This document shows, piece after piece, positions 28,644 through 38,026 of a DNA stretch of 64,000 bases (position 1 is its first letter; every line of letters begins with the position of its first letter). The position numbers and the translations under genes were made by a program. The DNA comes from an uncultured Aquimarina sp. (GTDB lineage: Bacteria; Bacteroidota; Bacteroidia; Flavobacteriales; Flavobacteriaceae): the NCBI GenBank assembly GCA_947496705.1, contig CANMDW010000005.1, positions 62,001 through 126,000 on the forward strand, in the 5' to 3' direction. The notes under the pieces were generated by a model, which saw nothing but the letters and a program-made list of their open reading frames with translations, ran no database searches and was not told the origin of the DNA.

Positions 28644-29162
28644 TTAATTAAATCCTTCTATTTCGCTTTTAAGCTTTTTATATGCTGTATAGATTCTATT
28701 TTCTACTGCTTTCCTTGTCACACCAAGCATTTCTGCTATTTCTGCATGCTTCTTTCCTTCTACTTTATTTAACAAAAAAGCGACTCTTTGATCTTCAGAC
28801 AACCTACTCAAAGCTCTTTGATATTTCTGCAAAAACTGTTTTTGTTCTATGATAAATTCCGGAGATTCATTTGTATAATCTTTTGGCTTGATTTCTCTAT
28901 GTCTGAGTACTACTTTTTGATGTTTGATTTCATTAAGTATCATATTTTTGGCCACCCTAAATAAAAAACCTTTGGCTTTTGCCAGAGTAACGTTTTTACA
29001 ATTATCCAATAATTTAATAAAAGCATCCTGCATTTTGTCATTAGGGCCTAATGACTCTCCATATTTATAATATAGATAGTTATATAAATCTTTTGAGTAT
29101 TCAGTATAGATTTTCGAAAACACCCTTTCATCACAGACGTTTTCTAATAGCTCTTTTGGCAT
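28644..29162 (-). CDS. ECF sigma factor (FecI-like)
   Basis: A 172-residue RNA polymerase sigma-70 factor of the extracytoplasmic-function class. Region 2 is about 20-85 (YLYYKYGESLGPNDKMQDAFIKLLDN) and region 4 about 110-168 (LSRLSEDQRVAFLLNKVEGKKHAEIAEMLGVTRKAVENRIYTAYKKL). It is the first gene of the sigma-FecR-receptor operon. The divergent lipoprotein gene starts about 110 bp away, so one intergenic region may hold promoters for both directions. Confidence 0.95.
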   Translation of the reverse strand: MPKELLENVCDERVFSKIYTEYSKDLYNYLYYKYGESLGPNDKMQDAFIKLLDNCKNVTLAKAKGFLFRVAKNMILNEIKHQKVVLRHREIKPKDYTNESPEFIIEQKQFLQKYQRALSRLSEDQRVAFLLNKVEGKKHAEIAEMLGVTRKAVENRIYTAYKKLKSEIEGFN

Positions 29163-29270
29163 ATTATCTTATTTTCTACTGGTCAAATGTAGAAAAAACA
29201 AAAATAAAAAAGGAGTTTTTGTAAGTTAGTTGTTTTAGTATTACCACCCTATTCGAAAAGAGGACAAACT

Positions 29271-30338
29271 ATGAAGGTAAAGATTAATTCAATACTACTA
29301 TTTTTTATACTATCAATAGCAGTAGTGATTACTTCTTGCAGAAGTGAATCAGACGAATTAATTGAAGCTTCCGAAGAACAGTCGTTGAAAGTAAATTCTA
29401 AGGTAGCAAACCTAATGCTACGAACTACCATGAATAATGGGTCTTCTGATGATAGTATTGACAATTCAAGTTGTTTTAATATTCAGTTTCCATTTACTAT
29501 AATTACAGATGAACAAGAAATAGTACTTACTTCTCAAGAGGATATAGAATCAATCGAAGATGTTTTTGATGATGATGAAATCGCCATTCGCTTTCCGATT
29601 ACTATTGTATTTGAGGATTTCTCTGAAGTCGTGGTTGATAACGAAGATCAATTTGAAGAGCTGATAGAAAATTGTGAGGAGGAGGAAGATACCGGTGATG
29701 ACGATGATGAACATATAAAATGTATAGATTTTATGTATCCTTTTTCTGCATCTGTCTTTGATGCGCAAAGTGAATTAATCACGACAATAGCTTTTGAAAA
29801 CGATAAAGATCTTCACCTATTTATAGACGATCTGGATAGTGAAGATGTGACAAATATAAATTTCCCAATAACAGTTGTTCTTCCTGAAAGTACCGAGATT
29901 AGTATTAGTGACCTGGATAATCTGGAAGAAGTTATTGACGATGCTATTGATGATGATTGTGACGGCGACGACGATACTACTATTGATACAAATGATTTCT
30001 CAGAAATACTGACCGGTGAAACCTGGGAAGTTCTTAAATACAAAGACAATCAAAGCAATGAAAGTAAAAACTATAAAGATTTTGTATTCGACTTTTCTGA
30101 TGATGGCACCGTAATTATTGAAAATGAAGATACCCGGGATATTACCAACGGAACCTGGTCTTTATCCAGTAATACAGATGGCGGATCAAACGTAAATTTT
30201 GATTTTGGTGATCAAGCACCTTTAAACAAACTGAACGGTGAGTGGAAAGTTAAAAAAGCCCGGGAAAATCAAATACAACTCGATGAAAGAGAAGGCGATG
30301 GAGTTAGTAAAGATCAATTATTTTTCAAGAATAAATAG
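29271..30338 (+). CDS. Acidic lipoprotein with two internal repeats and a lipocalin-like C-terminus
   Basis: A 355-residue protein with lipobox ITSC near residue 23. Two related modules are visible, about 68-140 and 148-228. Each has a Cys followed by a PF.....I core, a string of strands alternating with Asp/Glu-rich linkers (DDDD runs) and a closing Cys, so each may be held by one disulfide bond. The final part (about 240-355, LTGETWEVLKYKDN to GTWSLSSNTDG) resembles a lipocalin-like domain. Asp-rich loops suggest divalent-cation binding, which is inference. It diverges from the ECF operon and may be its target. Confidence 0.75.
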   Translation: MKVKINSILLFFILSIAVVITSCRSESDELIEASEEQSLKVNSKVANLMLRTTMNNGSSDDSIDNSSCFNIQFPFTIITDEQEIVLTSQEDIESIEDVFDDDEIAIRFPITIVFEDFSEVVVDNEDQFEELIENCEEEEDTGDDDDEHIKCIDFMYPFSASVFDAQSELITTIAFENDKDLHLFIDDLDSEDVTNINFPITVVLPESTEISISDLDNLEEVIDDAIDDDCDGDDDTTIDTNDFSEILTGETWEVLKYKDNQSNESKNYKDFVFDFSDDGTVIIENEDTRDITNGTWSLSSNTDGGSNVNFDFGDQAPLNKLNGEWKVKKARENQIQLDEREGDGVSKDQLFFKNK

Positions 30339-30377
30339 CACAGAAAATTTAAAAATTACCCCAAATCTACCGAACTT

Positions 30378-30644
30378 ATGAAGAATCTATTAAAAACCAT
30401 ATTCAGCCTACTGTTTATCATAACGGTTTTATTCTTTATTACAGTGGTTTTAAGTTCAGAAAACAAATCATTTTTTGTAGACACTACCAATGATAATAAT
30501 ACCCCTGAAACTACAGTTGATACGAAAACGCTTACTAATACAAAGGATAGCGGTGATTTATTATCTCTTTTCACTGATCATTATTCGAAAATCAAAAAAA
30601 CTTTGCCACATAGGTATATTAATAATTTCGGTGATCGATTATAA
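30378..30644 (+). CDS. Small single-pass membrane or exported protein
   Basis: An 88-residue protein with one strong hydrophobic segment (about 6-26) followed by a Thr/Asp-rich region and a basic C-terminus. It could be a signal peptide or anchor. It follows the acidic lipoprotein by 39 bp on the same strand, so it may share its transcript. No family is recognised, and the gene is supported only by its frame, start context and position. Confidence 0.5.
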   Translation: MKNLLKTIFSLLFIITVLFFITVVLSSENKSFFVDTTNDNNTPETTVDTKTLTNTKDSGDLLSLFTDHYSKIKKTLPHRYINNFGDRL

Positions 30645-30731
30645 TATATAACTTAGAACAATAGCTTATGATCATTCAAAACCCTAAGTAAAGATTATAA
30701 GCTGTTCTCAGAACGAACAAACACAGAACTC

Positions 30732-30842
30732 ATGTCAAAATCAACTAAGAGAATGTCAAAATATCGAATACTAATTAGCGGAGCTTTTTTAGTAATCTAT
30801 TGCATTTTTATGACCTATCTGTTACTAAGTCTGAATTATTAA
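30732..30842 (+). CDS. Possible 36-residue membrane peptide
   Basis: A short frame begins MSKSTKRMSKYRILISG, then a single hydrophobic helix to the end (LLLSLNY). The basic start plus one helix is a plausible small membrane protein. A Rho-independent terminator lies 90 bp downstream, which fits the end of a transcript. Evidence is weak because of the size. Confidence 0.35.
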   Translation: MSKSTKRMSKYRILISGAFLVIYCIFMTYLLLSLNY

Positions 30843-30933
30843 GTACAAACCACCTAACCTATTACTCTATTCATCAAACAATCTTTGATTAATAAAGGGA
30901 ATTATTTTACAAGAGATTATTAAGCTTAGAGGT

Positions 30934-30961
30934 AAACCTTCAATTATTCGAAGGTTTTTTT
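30934..30961 (+). terminator. Rho-independent terminator
   Basis: AAACCTTC, an 8-base loop and GAAGGTTT followed by a run of T. It terminates plus-strand transcription before the convergent amidase gene. Confidence 0.85.
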
Positions 30962-31000
30962 ATGACTTTTACTAGTCAGTGTCTGGTCGGAAATATATCA

Positions 31001-32671
31001 CTAATTATATTTGACCGGTGCCCTACGCTCTTTTGTTGCCTTTTCATAAGCATGACCTAATTGCAATAGTTTGCGTTCAGAAAAAGGTTGAGCGATAAAT
31101 GTAAGTCCTTTTGGTTGTCCTTTATCAGTATATCCCATTGGCACAGTGAGTGCTGGATATTTAGCCACGGCTGCATAGCTGGCATGATAATTATTTATCG
31201 ATAAAACTGCATCAAGTTGGTGAGTATTTATATGAATATCAAAATAATTACGAGCAATAGCTTTTAGATTTTCTTTTATTCTATCTAATCCTTCAACAGT
31301 AGTGCTATCCTCAACAATCCCTTCAAACAATTGCTGTCCATACGGAATTCTGATCACCGAATCTTCACGATTAAAAACAATGGCATCTTCTATATTTTTA
31401 ATTGGGATACCCTTCCCTGCTTGTTCTTTGATATACTTAGGAAGGTCATTTTTCATATCTATATTCAAAATGCTACGAAAACCGGTTAACTTAATTGGTT
31501 TGGGTTCAATTTCAATAATTTTACCACCGGCTTTCTCTATTTTTTTAATGGCTATTTTGTATATCGAATCTTCCAAAAACCTTTTAATCACTCCGAAACG
31601 TTTTCCTTTCAACGTTGTATTCTTGATCGAATCCAAAAAACCACCTTCTATAGCAACTGAAGCACTGTCGTCTATATCTTTACCGATAAGTGCATTTAAT
31701 AAAATAGCATTATCTACAACGCTTTTTGTCATAGGACCTGGTGTATCCAGTGTACTGGAAATAGGAACTATACCCGTCCTGCTTAATACACCAATCGTTG
31801 GTTTTAATCCCACTATCGAATTCTGACTGGACGGAGATAAAATAGACCCACTGGTTTCTGTGCCTATAGCCGCTATACAAAAATTGGCAGCTACGGCAAC
31901 ACCACTCCCAGAGCTTGAACCACCAGTTTCAAAAACCATTCTACCATATGGGTTAAGGGTTTGCCCTCCAACCGCACTATACCCGACCGGGCAGCCCGAA
32001 CATAAGAAATACGCCCATTCACTTAGATTTGCTTTACCCAAAATCAATGCTTTTTTCTCTAATAATCTTTCGGTTATAAAGGCATTGTTTGTACTATTGT
32101 TTTGCAAGGCTATCGCTCCTGCCGTTGTTGGCATATCTTTGGTATTGATGTTATCTTTTAATAAAATAGGCATCCCAAAAACCGAATTCACATCAATTTC
32201 AGAGGTATTTATTGCATCCAAATCCCTTGCTTGCTCCACTACTTTTGGGTTCAATGATATTACCGAATTTAATGATAAACTATTATCGCTTTCATATTTT
32301 CTAATTCTATAGATAAAGAAAAGAGTTAATTCTTCATAAGTAAGTTTACCATCTTTAATACTTTGCTGGATTGTTGGAATATCTTTTTCAAGAATGAATT
32401 CTTTTAGGCTATTGTATTTTTCTACAGAAAAGTAATCTAATTCTGTTTCTAAAGGTTTCCAAATATCATTCTTATCTAACGCCTTAGAGTTTACCAACTT
32501 TAGATGCATGCGTCTTTGCTCTAGTTGTTGTGTTGCTTCCAAATTATTGGTTTCATCATAAGATTGCCAAACTACTTTGGGTTGCTTCTCACGCCGGGAT
32601 TCTGTATCTTTTTGTTGTTTACAGGAATTACAAACACAGATAAAGGCAAGGATATATATTATTTTTCTCAT
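31001..32671 (-). CDS. Amidase-signature lipoprotein
   Basis: A 556-residue amidase with a lipoprotein signal (CNSCK near residue 17). The amidase-signature core is complete: Lys in PILLKDNINT, the Gly/Ser-rich GGSSSGSG with GTETSGSILSPSSQN containing the cis-Ser and nucleophile Ser, and VGLKPTIG. It is not GatA, because it is exported and no gatB or gatC is nearby. Members hydrolyse diverse amides; the substrate here is unknown. It lies between ftsY and the rest of the accessory genes on the minus strand. Confidence 0.92.
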   Translation of the reverse strand: MRKIIYILAFICVCNSCKQQKDTESRREKQPKVVWQSYDETNNLEATQQLEQRRMHLKLVNSKALDKNDIWKPLETELDYFSVEKYNSLKEFILEKDIPTIQQSIKDGKLTYEELTLFFIYRIRKYESDNSLSLNSVISLNPKVVEQARDLDAINTSEIDVNSVFGMPILLKDNINTKDMPTTAGAIALQNNSTNNAFITERLLEKKALILGKANLSEWAYFLCSGCPVGYSAVGGQTLNPYGRMVFETGGSSSGSGVAVAANFCIAAIGTETSGSILSPSSQNSIVGLKPTIGVLSRTGIVPISSTLDTPGPMTKSVVDNAILLNALIGKDIDDSASVAIEGGFLDSIKNTTLKGKRFGVIKRFLEDSIYKIAIKKIEKAGGKIIEIEPKPIKLTGFRSILNIDMKNDLPKYIKEQAGKGIPIKNIEDAIVFNREDSVIRIPYGQQLFEGIVEDSTTVEGLDRIKENLKAIARNYFDIHINTHQLDAVLSINNYHASYAAVAKYPALTVPMGYTDKGQPKGLTFIAQPFSERKLLQLGHAYEKATKERRAPVKYN

Positions 32672-32718
32672 CAGAAAAGTTTTTATTTTATGAATAGGCT
32701 ATTGTCTAATCGCTTCTA

Positions 32719-32758
32719 TAAAAAAAGGCACTGTAAAATATTCACAATGCCTTTTTTA
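32719..32758 (-). terminator. Terminator of the ftsY transcript (bidirectional)
   Basis: AAAAAAGGCA and TGCCTTTTTT surround a loop that itself is partly complementary. It lies 19 bp after the ftsY stop on the minus strand, with T-runs on both strands. Confidence 0.85.
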
Positions 32759-32776
32759 ACTATTCTGTAACAGTTC

Positions 32777-33730
32777 TTATTTAAAGAAAGAATCTACAAA
32801 CTCGAACTTGTTAAACACCTGAAGATCTTCAATCCCCTCACCTATACCAATATATTTTACGGGGATCTGAAATTGATCACTTATACCTATAACGACACCT
32901 CCTTTTGCTGTTCCGTCTAATTTAGTTACGGCCAATGAAGTCACCTCGGTTGCAGCAGTAAATTGTTTTGCCTGTTCAAAAGCATTCTGACCGGTAGAAC
33001 CATCCAAAACCAGCAATACGTCATGTGGAGCATCACCAATAACTTTTTGCATCACACGCTTCACTTTCGTGAGCTCGTTCATTAAATTGATTTTATTGTG
33101 CAGTCTCCCTGCGGTATCTATAATGATTACATCGGCGTCAATACTCACTCCGGATTTTAAAGTGTCAAAAGCGACAGAAGCGGGGTCACTACCCATATCC
33201 TGTTTTACAATAGGAACATCAACACGGTCTGCCCAAACCTGTAATTGGTCAATTGCAGCAGCTCTAAAGGTATCTGCAGCACCCAAAACCACTTTTAATC
33301 CTTTATTTTTAAATTGATGTGCCAATTTACCAATCGTAGTGGTTTTACCCACTCCGTTTACTCCAACAACCATCAACACATAAGGCTTTTTATCGCGAGG
33401 GATTTCAAAATCTGTAGCTTCGCCAACATTGGTTTCTGATAGTAATCCGGCTATCTCTTCCCGTAAGATTTGATTCAGTTCCTCGGTACCCAGGTATTTA
33501 TCTTTGGCTACCCTGTTTTCTATTCGTTCTATGACTTTGATCGTAGTTTTCACGCCAACATCACTGGATATTAAAACTTCTTCCAGTTCATCAAGCACTT
33601 CATCATCTACCTTAGATTTACCCGCTACTGCTTTACTTAATTTAGAAAAGAAACTAGTTTTGGATTTCTCTAATCCTTTATCAAGAGTTTCTTTTTTCTC
33701 TGAAGAAAATACGTTCTTAAAAAGCCCCAT
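32777..33730 (-). CDS. ftsY: Signal recognition particle receptor FtsY
   Basis: A 317-residue SRP GTPase that docks ribosome-SRP complexes at the membrane. The N-domain is helical (about 15-95). The NG domain shows G1 GVNGVGKTTTIGKLA, the DTFRAAA motif, DTAGRLHN (G3), TKLDGTAKGG (G4) and GIGEGIEDL near the end. The acidic A-domain of E. coli FtsY is missing, as is normal in Bacteroidetes. It ends the ribosomal protein cluster rpmB-rpmG-DUF4295, with a terminator-like hairpin between them. Confidence 0.97.
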   Translation of the reverse strand: MGLFKNVFSSEKKETLDKGLEKSKTSFFSKLSKAVAGKSKVDDEVLDELEEVLISSDVGVKTTIKVIERIENRVAKDKYLGTEELNQILREEIAGLLSETNVGEATDFEIPRDKKPYVLMVVGVNGVGKTTTIGKLAHQFKNKGLKVVLGAADTFRAAAIDQLQVWADRVDVPIVKQDMGSDPASVAFDTLKSGVSIDADVIIIDTAGRLHNKINLMNELTKVKRVMQKVIGDAPHDVLLVLDGSTGQNAFEQAKQFTAATEVTSLAVTKLDGTAKGGVVIGISDQFQIPVKYIGIGEGIEDLQVFNKFEFVDSFFK

Positions 33731-33794
33731 TCTTAAAATTCTATTGCTATAAATTCAAAAATCTGATATAATTTTATATGAATCCTTAAATATA

Positions 33795-33838
33795 AAAAGA
33801 AAGAGCCATTTCAATAGTATTGAAACGGCTTCTTTTTG
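33795..33838 (-). terminator. Terminator-like hairpin between DUF4295 gene and ftsY
   Basis: AGCCGTTTCAA and TTGAAATGGCT (minus strand) pair around TACTA and are followed by a T-rich run. It would end or attenuate the ribosomal protein transcript before ftsY. Confidence 0.75.
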
Positions 33839-33855
33839 AAATATTTTAAATGGAA

Positions 33856-34008
33856 TTACTTTTTGTTTAAAAAGTCATTAACTACCTCTGGAGGCATAAT
33901 AGACTCAACAAAAATATAAGCTCCTGTTTTTGGAGATTTTACCATTTTTATGGCTTTAGTTAATCTCTTTGATCCTGTCTGTAACGATGCTACTGATTTC
34001 TTTGCCAT
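33856..34008 (-). CDS. DUF4295 family small basic protein
   Basis: A 50-residue frame on the minus strand, MAKKSVASLQTGSKRLTKA to VVNDFLNKK. It matches the small, lysine-rich DUF4295 proteins that in Bacteroidetes sit directly after rpmG and are thought to be ribosome-associated. It starts 7 bp after the rpmG stop. Role is inferred from this fixed position. Confidence 0.92.
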   Translation of the reverse strand: MAKKSVASLQTGSKRLTKAIKMVKSPKTGAYIFVESIMPPEVVNDFLNKK

Positions 34009-34014
34009 GTCTTA

Positions 34015-34197
34015 TTATTTTATTTCTTTATGAACAGTCATTTTCTTAAGAACAGGGTTAAATTTTTTTAACTCTATTCTATCAGGAGTGTTCTTCTTAT
34101 TTTTTGTTGTTATATATCTTGATGTACCTGGCTTACCAGAAGCTTTGTGCTCTGTACATTCTAAGATTACCTGTACTCTATTACCTTTCTTCGCCAT
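34015..34197 (-). CDS. rpmG: 50S ribosomal protein L33
   Basis: A 60-residue L33 protein: [19 protein letters not shown], then [23 protein letters not shown]. The Cys-pair zinc motif is absent, so this is the zinc-free form. It lies 25 bp after rpmB and 6 bp before the DUF4295 gene. Confidence 0.97.
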   Translation of the reverse strand: MAKKGNRVQVILECTEHKASGKPGTSRYITTKNKKNTPDRIELKKFNPVLKKMTVHKEIK

Positions 34198-34222
34198 TTG
34201 TAGTATCTTTTAAAAAAGGAGA

Positions 34223-34462
34223 TTATTTAGTTAAGAAACCTTTTGCTTTTGCTTCTTTCAAGACAGCAGCGATTCCTTTCTTATTTATATTTTTCAATGC
34301 AGCAGTAGACACTTTAAGTGTGATCCAGCGATCTTCTTCGGGAATATAAAAACGCTTCTTAATCAAATTTGCATTGAATTTACGTTTTGTTTTATTCATG
34401 GCATGGGAAACATTATTCCCTACCATTGCTTTTTTACCGGTAAGCTCACAAACTCTTGACAT
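34223..34462 (-). CDS. rpmB: 50S ribosomal protein L28
   Basis: A 79-residue L28 protein with MSRVCELTGKKAMVGNNVSHA, KRKFNANL and the WITLKVSTAALKNINKKG ending. It is the first gene of the rpmB-rpmG-DUF4295 cluster. A candidate promoter on the minus strand lies just upstream, TTG then 20 bases then TTAATTTG, which is one mismatch from the Bacteroidetes consensus. Confidence 0.97.
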   Translation of the reverse strand: MSRVCELTGKKAMVGNNVSHAMNKTKRKFNANLIKKRFYIPEEDRWITLKVSTAALKNINKKGIAAVLKEAKAKGFLTK

Positions 34463-34832
34463 CTCTTCTTAATTTTGGTGTTATTTCAAAACAGGGTGCA
34501 AATTAACGAATTATTTACCGAACCGCCAATAATAGTTTCCTAATATTTTCTTCTTTTTGGCTTTTTTTGTTTCTCATATCTTAAAAACAAAAAACGAGCG
34601 GGTTGTCTGGTTCAAAAACAAAGCAATCATACACTTTTATAGTAGTTAGCTTATATAAAAGTGACATGTTACTTAACTCAACATCAGTTAATATAGTAAA
34701 TCACTATTTTATGAATTACTTTTCCAGCCCATAACGCACATACACAATTGGCAAATAAGAAATCTCGAACCATATATCAAACCATTGATTTTATATTTAT
34801 TTTGTATTTTAGTAAGATAAACTTTCATCAAA
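34463..34832. other. Non-coding 370-bp gap
   Basis: Divergent spacing between rpmB and the gene at 34833. It must hold promoters for both. I see no repeat, RNA gene or further open frame in it. Confidence 0.5.
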
Positions 34833-35234
34833 GTGGTTAAAACTATTAACAAGACTTTTATTAAGAAGTATAAAATTGACATAGGGTCATTTTATTTTTA
34901 TGAACAATATGTTGTGGGTGAAGTTGAAGAAGGATCAGACCTTAATTTTGAAAGTGGAAAAGAGTTATATGAACTCATTGAAAAACATTACAACAATATA
35001 GTTCCTTATGTTTATATTTCAAATAGAGTGAATTCATATTCCTTTAAACCTACCAGGCATTATAGATCTGCCAGACTTTTTCCAAATCTTAAAGGGTATG
35101 CTATCGTTACTTATGATGAAGTTAATACCAAAATAGCACAATTAGAGGAGTCTTTTAGTGAAATACCAACCTGTATCTTTGATAACCTGAATGATGCAAT
35201 CAATTGGTCAGGGCACATCATCACCTCTCCTTAG
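34833..35234 (+). CDS. Hypothetical protein, tandem paralogue 1
   Basis: A 133-residue cytoplasmic protein starting at GTG (no ATG is available before the conserved region). It is clearly homologous along its whole length to the next gene: I.IG..YFYE..VV.E..EG, then YVYISNR.NSYSF.PT, then LFPNL.G.A.VTY, then a DN.NDAI.W end. The pattern suggests a STAS-like or related single alpha/beta domain found in flavobacterial signalling proteins, which is inference. The two genes interrupt the space between cinA and rpmB. Confidence 0.7.
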   Translation: MVKTINKTFIKKYKIDIGSFYFYEQYVVGEVEEGSDLNFESGKELYELIEKHYNNIVPYVYISNRVNSYSFKPTRHYRSARLFPNLKGYAIVTYDEVNTKIAQLEESFSEIPTCIFDNLNDAINWSGHIITSP

Positions 35235-35390
35235 GCTCCAACAGTTGATTCATAGATGTTTTTTATATCTTACCAGAGGTGTACTATTCGAGTATTCTAT
35301 TTCATAGTTTTTCTTCAGCCTAAATAACAAAAATAAACATTGAATTTAAGGATCCATTGTTTTATCTTAGTTATACCAACATATTATAGT

Positions 35391-35792
35391 ATGACACAAA
35401 GAATTAATAGGGTACTAATCAAGAAGCATAACCTTGACATTGGAACGGCATATTTCTATGAGAATTTTGTTGTAACCGAAATGAAAGAAGGTATTATCCT
35501 CAATTTTGAAAAGGCTGCAAAATTATTTCAACTTGGTAAAGAATATTATGGAAATAAAATTCCATTTGTTTACATCTCTAACAGAATAAATTCTTATTCA
35601 TTTGAACCCACTTCTCATTTTAAATCAGGTGATTTATTTCCAAATCTTATAGGATTTGCCGTAGTAACATATGCTTCTATTGATAGTGAAATAGCAGAAT
35701 TAGAACAAGCATTCTTAAAGAAACCAACTAATATTTTTTATAATTTGGATGATGCGATAGATTGGGTAGAGCAATTGATCATCTATGATTAA
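35391..35792 (+). CDS. Hypothetical protein, tandem paralogue 2
   Basis: A 133-residue protein; the frame opens at 35340 but ATG at 35391 (MTQRINR) aligns with the start of paralogue 1, from which it arose by tandem duplication. About half of the positions are identical by eye, so the duplication is old. It converges on cinA with 16 bp between the stops. Function unknown, with the same fold guess as its neighbour. Confidence 0.72.
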   Translation: MTQRINRVLIKKHNLDIGTAYFYENFVVTEMKEGIILNFEKAAKLFQLGKEYYGNKIPFVYISNRINSYSFEPTSHFKSGDLFPNLIGFAVVTYASIDSEIAELEQAFLKKPTNIFYNLDDAIDWVEQLIIYD

Positions 35793-35808
35793 CCAAAAGC
35801 AATGATGA

Positions 35809-37050
35809 TTAAATTAATTCTCCCAGTAAAAGCTCAAAAGACTTATTTACTGCTTTACCTATTGTGCGTTCTCTAAGATTGCTAAACACATATTTTTTTG
35901 AAAAAACAAGATCTGGAGTTGCAATGGCAATAAAGACGGTTCCTACCTCAACGTTACCATCTCCTTTTGTCGGGCCGGCATTACCTGTAGTAGCGACTGC
36001 ATAATCGGATGCAAATTTTTCTTTGGCTGCCAGCGCCATTGCTTCGGCAACCTCGGCACTGGTTACACTATGTTTTTCAATGATTGTTTTATCCACTCCC
36101 AAAAAATCGACTTTGGATTGTGTAGCATAGGTAACCACTCCTCCTTTAAAATAAGCTGATGCCCCGGCATTTGAAGTAAATGATTGCGCAATTTTGCCTC
36201 CGGTACAACTTTCTGCAACCGACAATGTTTTGCCTCGCTGAACCAACAATTTACCTATTCTGACCTCGATAGTTTCATCCTCTTCATACCCTACTATAAT
36301 ATCACCAATTATTTTATGTAACGCTTCTATCCTACTTTCAATGGTTTCTTCAAGAAGTTCTTTATCATTTCCTCTTGCCGAAAGACGAAGTCTCACTCTT
36401 CCCAAATTAGGCAAATACGCCAATTTGATAAATGGTGGTAAATTATCCTCCCAAATCTCAATTTTTTTGGCTATTGCACTTTCTCCTAAACCATAGGTAA
36501 GCACTGTTTTATGAATAATATAAGGTCTGTCAAACTTTTTTTGCAACCTTGGCAGCACTTCACTTTTCATCAATCCTTTCATTTCATAAGGAACTCCGGG
36601 CATTGACACAAAAACTTTATTGTCTTTTTCCAACCATATTCCTGGTGCAGTGCCATACTGATTCATAAGAACAGTAGCGGTACTGGGAACCAGTGCTTGT
36701 TGTCTATTGATATCTGAAATTGGTGTAGCAATATATTTAGCAAATAGCTTTTCAATCTGCAGAAGCACTTCTTTGTTTTGCACCAAAGTATCATCAAAAT
36801 ACTCACAAATTGTATGCTTGGTAATATCATCTTTGGTAGGGCCAAGGCCTCCTGTGATCAATATAATATCTACTCGGCTTTCTGCCTCCTGTAATGCATC
36901 GAGAATATGCTGCTTATTATCACCTATTGAAGTGATTTGATATACATCGACACCTATTTTATTAAGCTCTTTACCAATAAAAGCAGAGTTGGAATCTATG
37001 ATTTGGCCAATAAGGATTTCGTCGCCTATAGTAATGATCTCTGCAAGCAT
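35809..37050 (-). CDS. cinA: CinA family nicotinamide mononucleotide deamidase-related protein
   Basis: A 413-residue protein with an N-terminal MoaB/MogA-like domain (about 1-170: [34 protein letters not shown]) and a C-terminal CinA domain (about 255-410: [40 protein letters not shown]). The C-terminal domain in characterised members deamidates nicotinamide mononucleotide and the N-terminal one can hydrolyse ADP-ribose. It is the last gene of the exonuclease-FAH-Hpt-cinA run, separated from Hpt by 3 bp. Confidence 0.95.
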   Translation of the reverse strand: MLAEIITIGDEILIGQIIDSNSAFIGKELNKIGVDVYQITSIGDNKQHILDALQEAESRVDIILITGGLGPTKDDITKHTICEYFDDTLVQNKEVLLQIEKLFAKYIATPISDINRQQALVPSTATVLMNQYGTAPGIWLEKDNKVFVSMPGVPYEMKGLMKSEVLPRLQKKFDRPYIIHKTVLTYGLGESAIAKKIEIWEDNLPPFIKLAYLPNLGRVRLRLSARGNDKELLEETIESRIEALHKIIGDIIVGYEEDETIEVRIGKLLVQRGKTLSVAESCTGGKIAQSFTSNAGASAYFKGGVVTYATQSKVDFLGVDKTIIEKHSVTSAEVAEAMALAAKEKFASDYAVATTGNAGPTKGDGNVEVGTVFIAIATPDLVFSKKYVFSNLRERTIGKAVNKSFELLLGELI

Positions 37051-37053
37051 ATT

Positions 37054-37392
37054 TTATTTAAAATCGGCTTTAATATCTTCTATAGCTCCGTTTACTGTAG
37101 CTACAATATGATCCAGAACCGGTTTTATTTGTTCTTTTGCTTTACTGGTCTTGGACCATGACTCTATTTGTTTGATTTGTGATAAAAGATCAATATCAAA
37201 TAATTGAAGGTTGGGTTTCATTTTATGAGCATACTGATATGCCATCTGCGGGTTATCTGAATTTACAGCCTGGACCATACTGTCAAGATCTGGTGGTATT
37301 TCCTCTAGAAAAGTTTGCACTAGCACTGCAACAAATTCATCATCCCCTCCTGATAATTCATGTACATTTTTTAAACTATAACCTTTGCTCAT
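37054..37392 (-). CDS. Hpt (histidine phosphotransfer) domain protein
   Basis: A 112-residue four-helix phosphotransfer protein. The phospho-accepting His lies in AHKMKPNLQLF near residue 56. It carries no other domain. It would pass phosphate between a hybrid kinase and a receiver; a stand-alone receiver is at 23001, but pairing is not shown. It is tightly packed between the FAH hydrolase gene and cinA. Confidence 0.88.
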   Translation of the reverse strand: MSKGYSLKNVHELSGGDDEFVAVLVQTFLEEIPPDLDSMVQAVNSDNPQMAYQYAHKMKPNLQLFDIDLLSQIKQIESWSKTSKAKEQIKPVLDHIVATVNGAIEDIKADFK

Positions 37393-38004
37393 TTATTTTA
37401 CTTTTATTGAAAAAAATTGTTGGTTGTTTATATATCCGGTCAAAATATCCTCTGGTTTTACAGCTCCGACACCAGCCGGGGTACCCGTAAAGATAATATC
37501 TCCTATCTTTAAAGTAAAATATTTTGACACATATTCTATTAATTCATTAATCTTCCATAACATAAACCTGGTATTCCCCTTTTGAATAATTTCTCCATTT
37601 TTCTCTAAACGAAAATCGATGTTATCAACATCAGAAAAATTATCTTTTGATACCCAATCACCAATAACTGCTGATCCATCAAATGCTTTTGCTTTCTCCC
37701 AGGGCAGTCCTTTTTCTTTGAGTTTGCCTTGCAAATCCCGTGCAGTAAAATCTATCCCCAAACCTATTTCATCATAATATTTATGTGCAAACTTTCTATC
37801 AATGTGTTTTCCTATCTTTTTTATTTTTACCAATATTTCTACTTCGTGATGTACATCTTCAGAAAAATCAGGGATAAAAAAAGGTTGTTTTTTTAGTAGA
37901 ATAGCAGTGTCCGGCTTCATAAAAACTACCGGATCTTTTGGTTTTTCATTTTCCAACTCTTCAATATGATCTGTATAATTGCGACCGATACAAATAAGTT
38001 TCAT
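37393..38004 (-). CDS. Fumarylacetoacetate hydrolase family protein
   Basis: A 203-residue FAH-fold hydrolase. ATG at 38004 gives the usual MKLICIGRNY start; the frame opens four codons earlier. Motifs include PVVFMKPDTAIL, HHEVEILVKI (metal-binding acidic residues), GLGIDFTARDLQ and IIFTGTPAGVG. The family covers acylpyruvate hydrolases and oxaloacetate decarboxylases; at this length an acylpyruvase-type activity is most likely. It follows the exonuclease gene by 22 bp. Confidence 0.92.
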   Translation of the reverse strand: MKLICIGRNYTDHIEELENEKPKDPVVFMKPDTAILLKKQPFFIPDFSEDVHHEVEILVKIKKIGKHIDRKFAHKYYDEIGLGIDFTARDLQGKLKEKGLPWEKAKAFDGSAVIGDWVSKDNFSDVDNIDFRLEKNGEIIQKGNTRFMLWKINELIEYVSKYFTLKIGDIIFTGTPAGVGAVKPEDILTGYINNQQFFSIKVK

Positions 38005-38026
38005 ATTCAAATACAAAAAATAAGTA

